From the NCBI GenBank assembly GCA_900553895.1, contig USFB01000001.1, positions 67,707-131,706 of the forward strand: 64,000 bases of DNA, read 5' to 3'. Numbering within the stretch: position 1 is the first letter of the stretch; the number at the start of each line of letters is the position of its first letter. The notes below the pieces were generated by a model. The model was not told where the DNA came from, made no database searches, and saw nothing but the letters and a program-made list of their open reading frames with translations. This document shows positions 63,549 through 64,000 of this stretch, one piece after another. Source of the DNA: an uncultured bacterium (GTDB taxonomy: Bacteria > Cyanobacteriota > Vampirovibrionia > Gastranaerophilales > Gastranaerophilaceae). The translations under genes and the position numbers were made by a program.

Positions 63549-64000
63549 TTATGGTTGATTAGGATTCCCTGAATAATCTGCAATTACTCCCATTGTTTCT
63601 TGCTGTTGAGGTAATACATCATATTGAGTTTCTTTAAAAGCCAACGCTCTTTTGTTCAATTCGTCGATAGCCATTGGACCCGTTAAAACTTGAAGGACTT
63701 CCCCGTCTTTATCGTAAATTTTAAGTCTAGGGATTTCAATTCCTTGAGGAGTCTTAAATCCCATCAAAGAAATTTTACCATACTCGCCAAAACCGTCCTT
63801 AATTTCATAATAAATATCTTTTAAGCCTTCATCTTTAAGACAGTTTCTCGCAACGTCATTACAATCTTCACGATTTACCCAATTTTGAACAGTTGCAGTT
63901 TCATTATTTAGTTCTTCTAACTGAGCTTTCGTAGCAGAAATTCCTCTAAACAACGGATCACCACCACGACCAATTGCAGTCGGCCCTTTTTCTCTTGGGG
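63549..64000 (-). CDS. Unidentified protein, C-terminal part (cut by window end)
   Basis: The frame is open through base 64000. An apparent TTG start at 63953 is internal, since REKGPTAIGRGGDPLF continues upstream in frame. About 150 residues are visible: a helical, Glu/Asn-rich segment (ATKAQLEELNNETATVQNWV), a Cys pair (REDCNDVARNCLKDE), a beta-rich part (GFGEYGKISLMGFKTPQG) and a Gln/Pro tail. I do not recognise it. Confidence 0.7.
   Translation of the reverse strand, partial: PREKGPTAIGRGGDPLFRGISATKAQLEELNNETATVQNWVNREDCNDVARNCLKDEGLKDIYYEIKDGFGEYGKISLMGFKTPQGIEIPRLKIYDKDGEVLQVLTGPMAIDELNKRALAFKETQYDVLPQQQETMGVIADYSGNPNQP

Overview
The window is an AT-rich (roughly one third GC by eye) bacterial chromosome segment with the standard code and dense genes. 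I see no phage, transposase, integrase, CRISPR or rRNA. Its makers were diderm: there is a tripartite RND efflux operon, a nonulosonate synthase with its phosphatase, a heptose-7-phosphate kinase, and LptB with an LptF/G permease. Several proteins look most like cyanobacterial families (DUF3326, an IctB/O-antigen-ligase-like protein, a DUF4330-like protein, and a secreted protein with L-E-x(2)-[VI]-[FY]-G-K repeats). No photosynthesis gene is present. My best guess is a non-photosynthetic relative of the Cyanobacteria (Melainabacteria/Vampirovibrionia, probably Gastranaerophilales). This is inference from protein recall, not a computed placement.

Layout. 1-2.3 kb: end of a histidine kinase, then trigger factor behind a hairpin that can hide its ribosome binding site. 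2.3-4 kb (-): DUF3326 protein and a type IV pilin-like protein. 4.1-10.6 kb (+): three tightly spaced genes of unknown role (acidic single-pass membrane protein, acidic protein with a terminal helix-turn-helix, zinc-ribbon/NTPase/helical-repeat protein). 10.6-15.6 kb (-): SNF2 helicase, a small membrane protein, GpmI. 15.8-18 kb: small lineage-specific genes, two sharing a promoter-like motif. 18-25.7 kb (-): FolD with a CooC-type ATPase, then the RND efflux operon. 26.3-28.1 kb (+): WecG/TagA glycosyltransferase, N-terminal half of a split transketolase, small cysteine protein. 28.1-33.7 kb (-): SpoU methyltransferase, M24 aminopeptidase with a repeat inserted in frame, parvulin, and the rpmG-tRNA-Trp-secE-nusG-rplK-rplA cluster. 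34-37.5 kb: GlmU, a putative zinc metallopeptidase, a GT2 glycosyltransferase. 37.7-42.7 kb (+): GAF/HD-GYP protein, TPR protein, two LuxR-type response regulators, pentapeptide-repeat protein. 42.7-44.9 kb (-): nonulosonate synthase, KdsC-like phosphatase, orphan FliO. 45-51.3 kb (+): histidine kinase, Nudix, chorismate mutase, receiver protein, DnaE. 51.4-57.1 kb: large coiled-coil protein, IctB-like polymerase, LigA, small membrane protein. 57.2-59.9 kb (-): LptB, LptF/G, phosphodiester glycosidase. 60-64 kb: two unknown proteins, heptose kinase, DUF4330-like protein, and an unfinished gene.

The most interesting signals lie between and inside genes. (i) A 150-bp GC-rich repeat sits in frame inside the M24 peptidase and shares blocks with spacers of the ribosomal-protein cluster. 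(ii) Short hairpins with differing but self-complementary stems share a CTAC tail. (iii) An imperfect hairpin covers the trigger-factor ribosome binding site. (iv) An ACTTTATATA motif precedes three lineage-specific genes. The three-gene block at 4.1-10.6 kb is the best candidate for an undescribed protein system.
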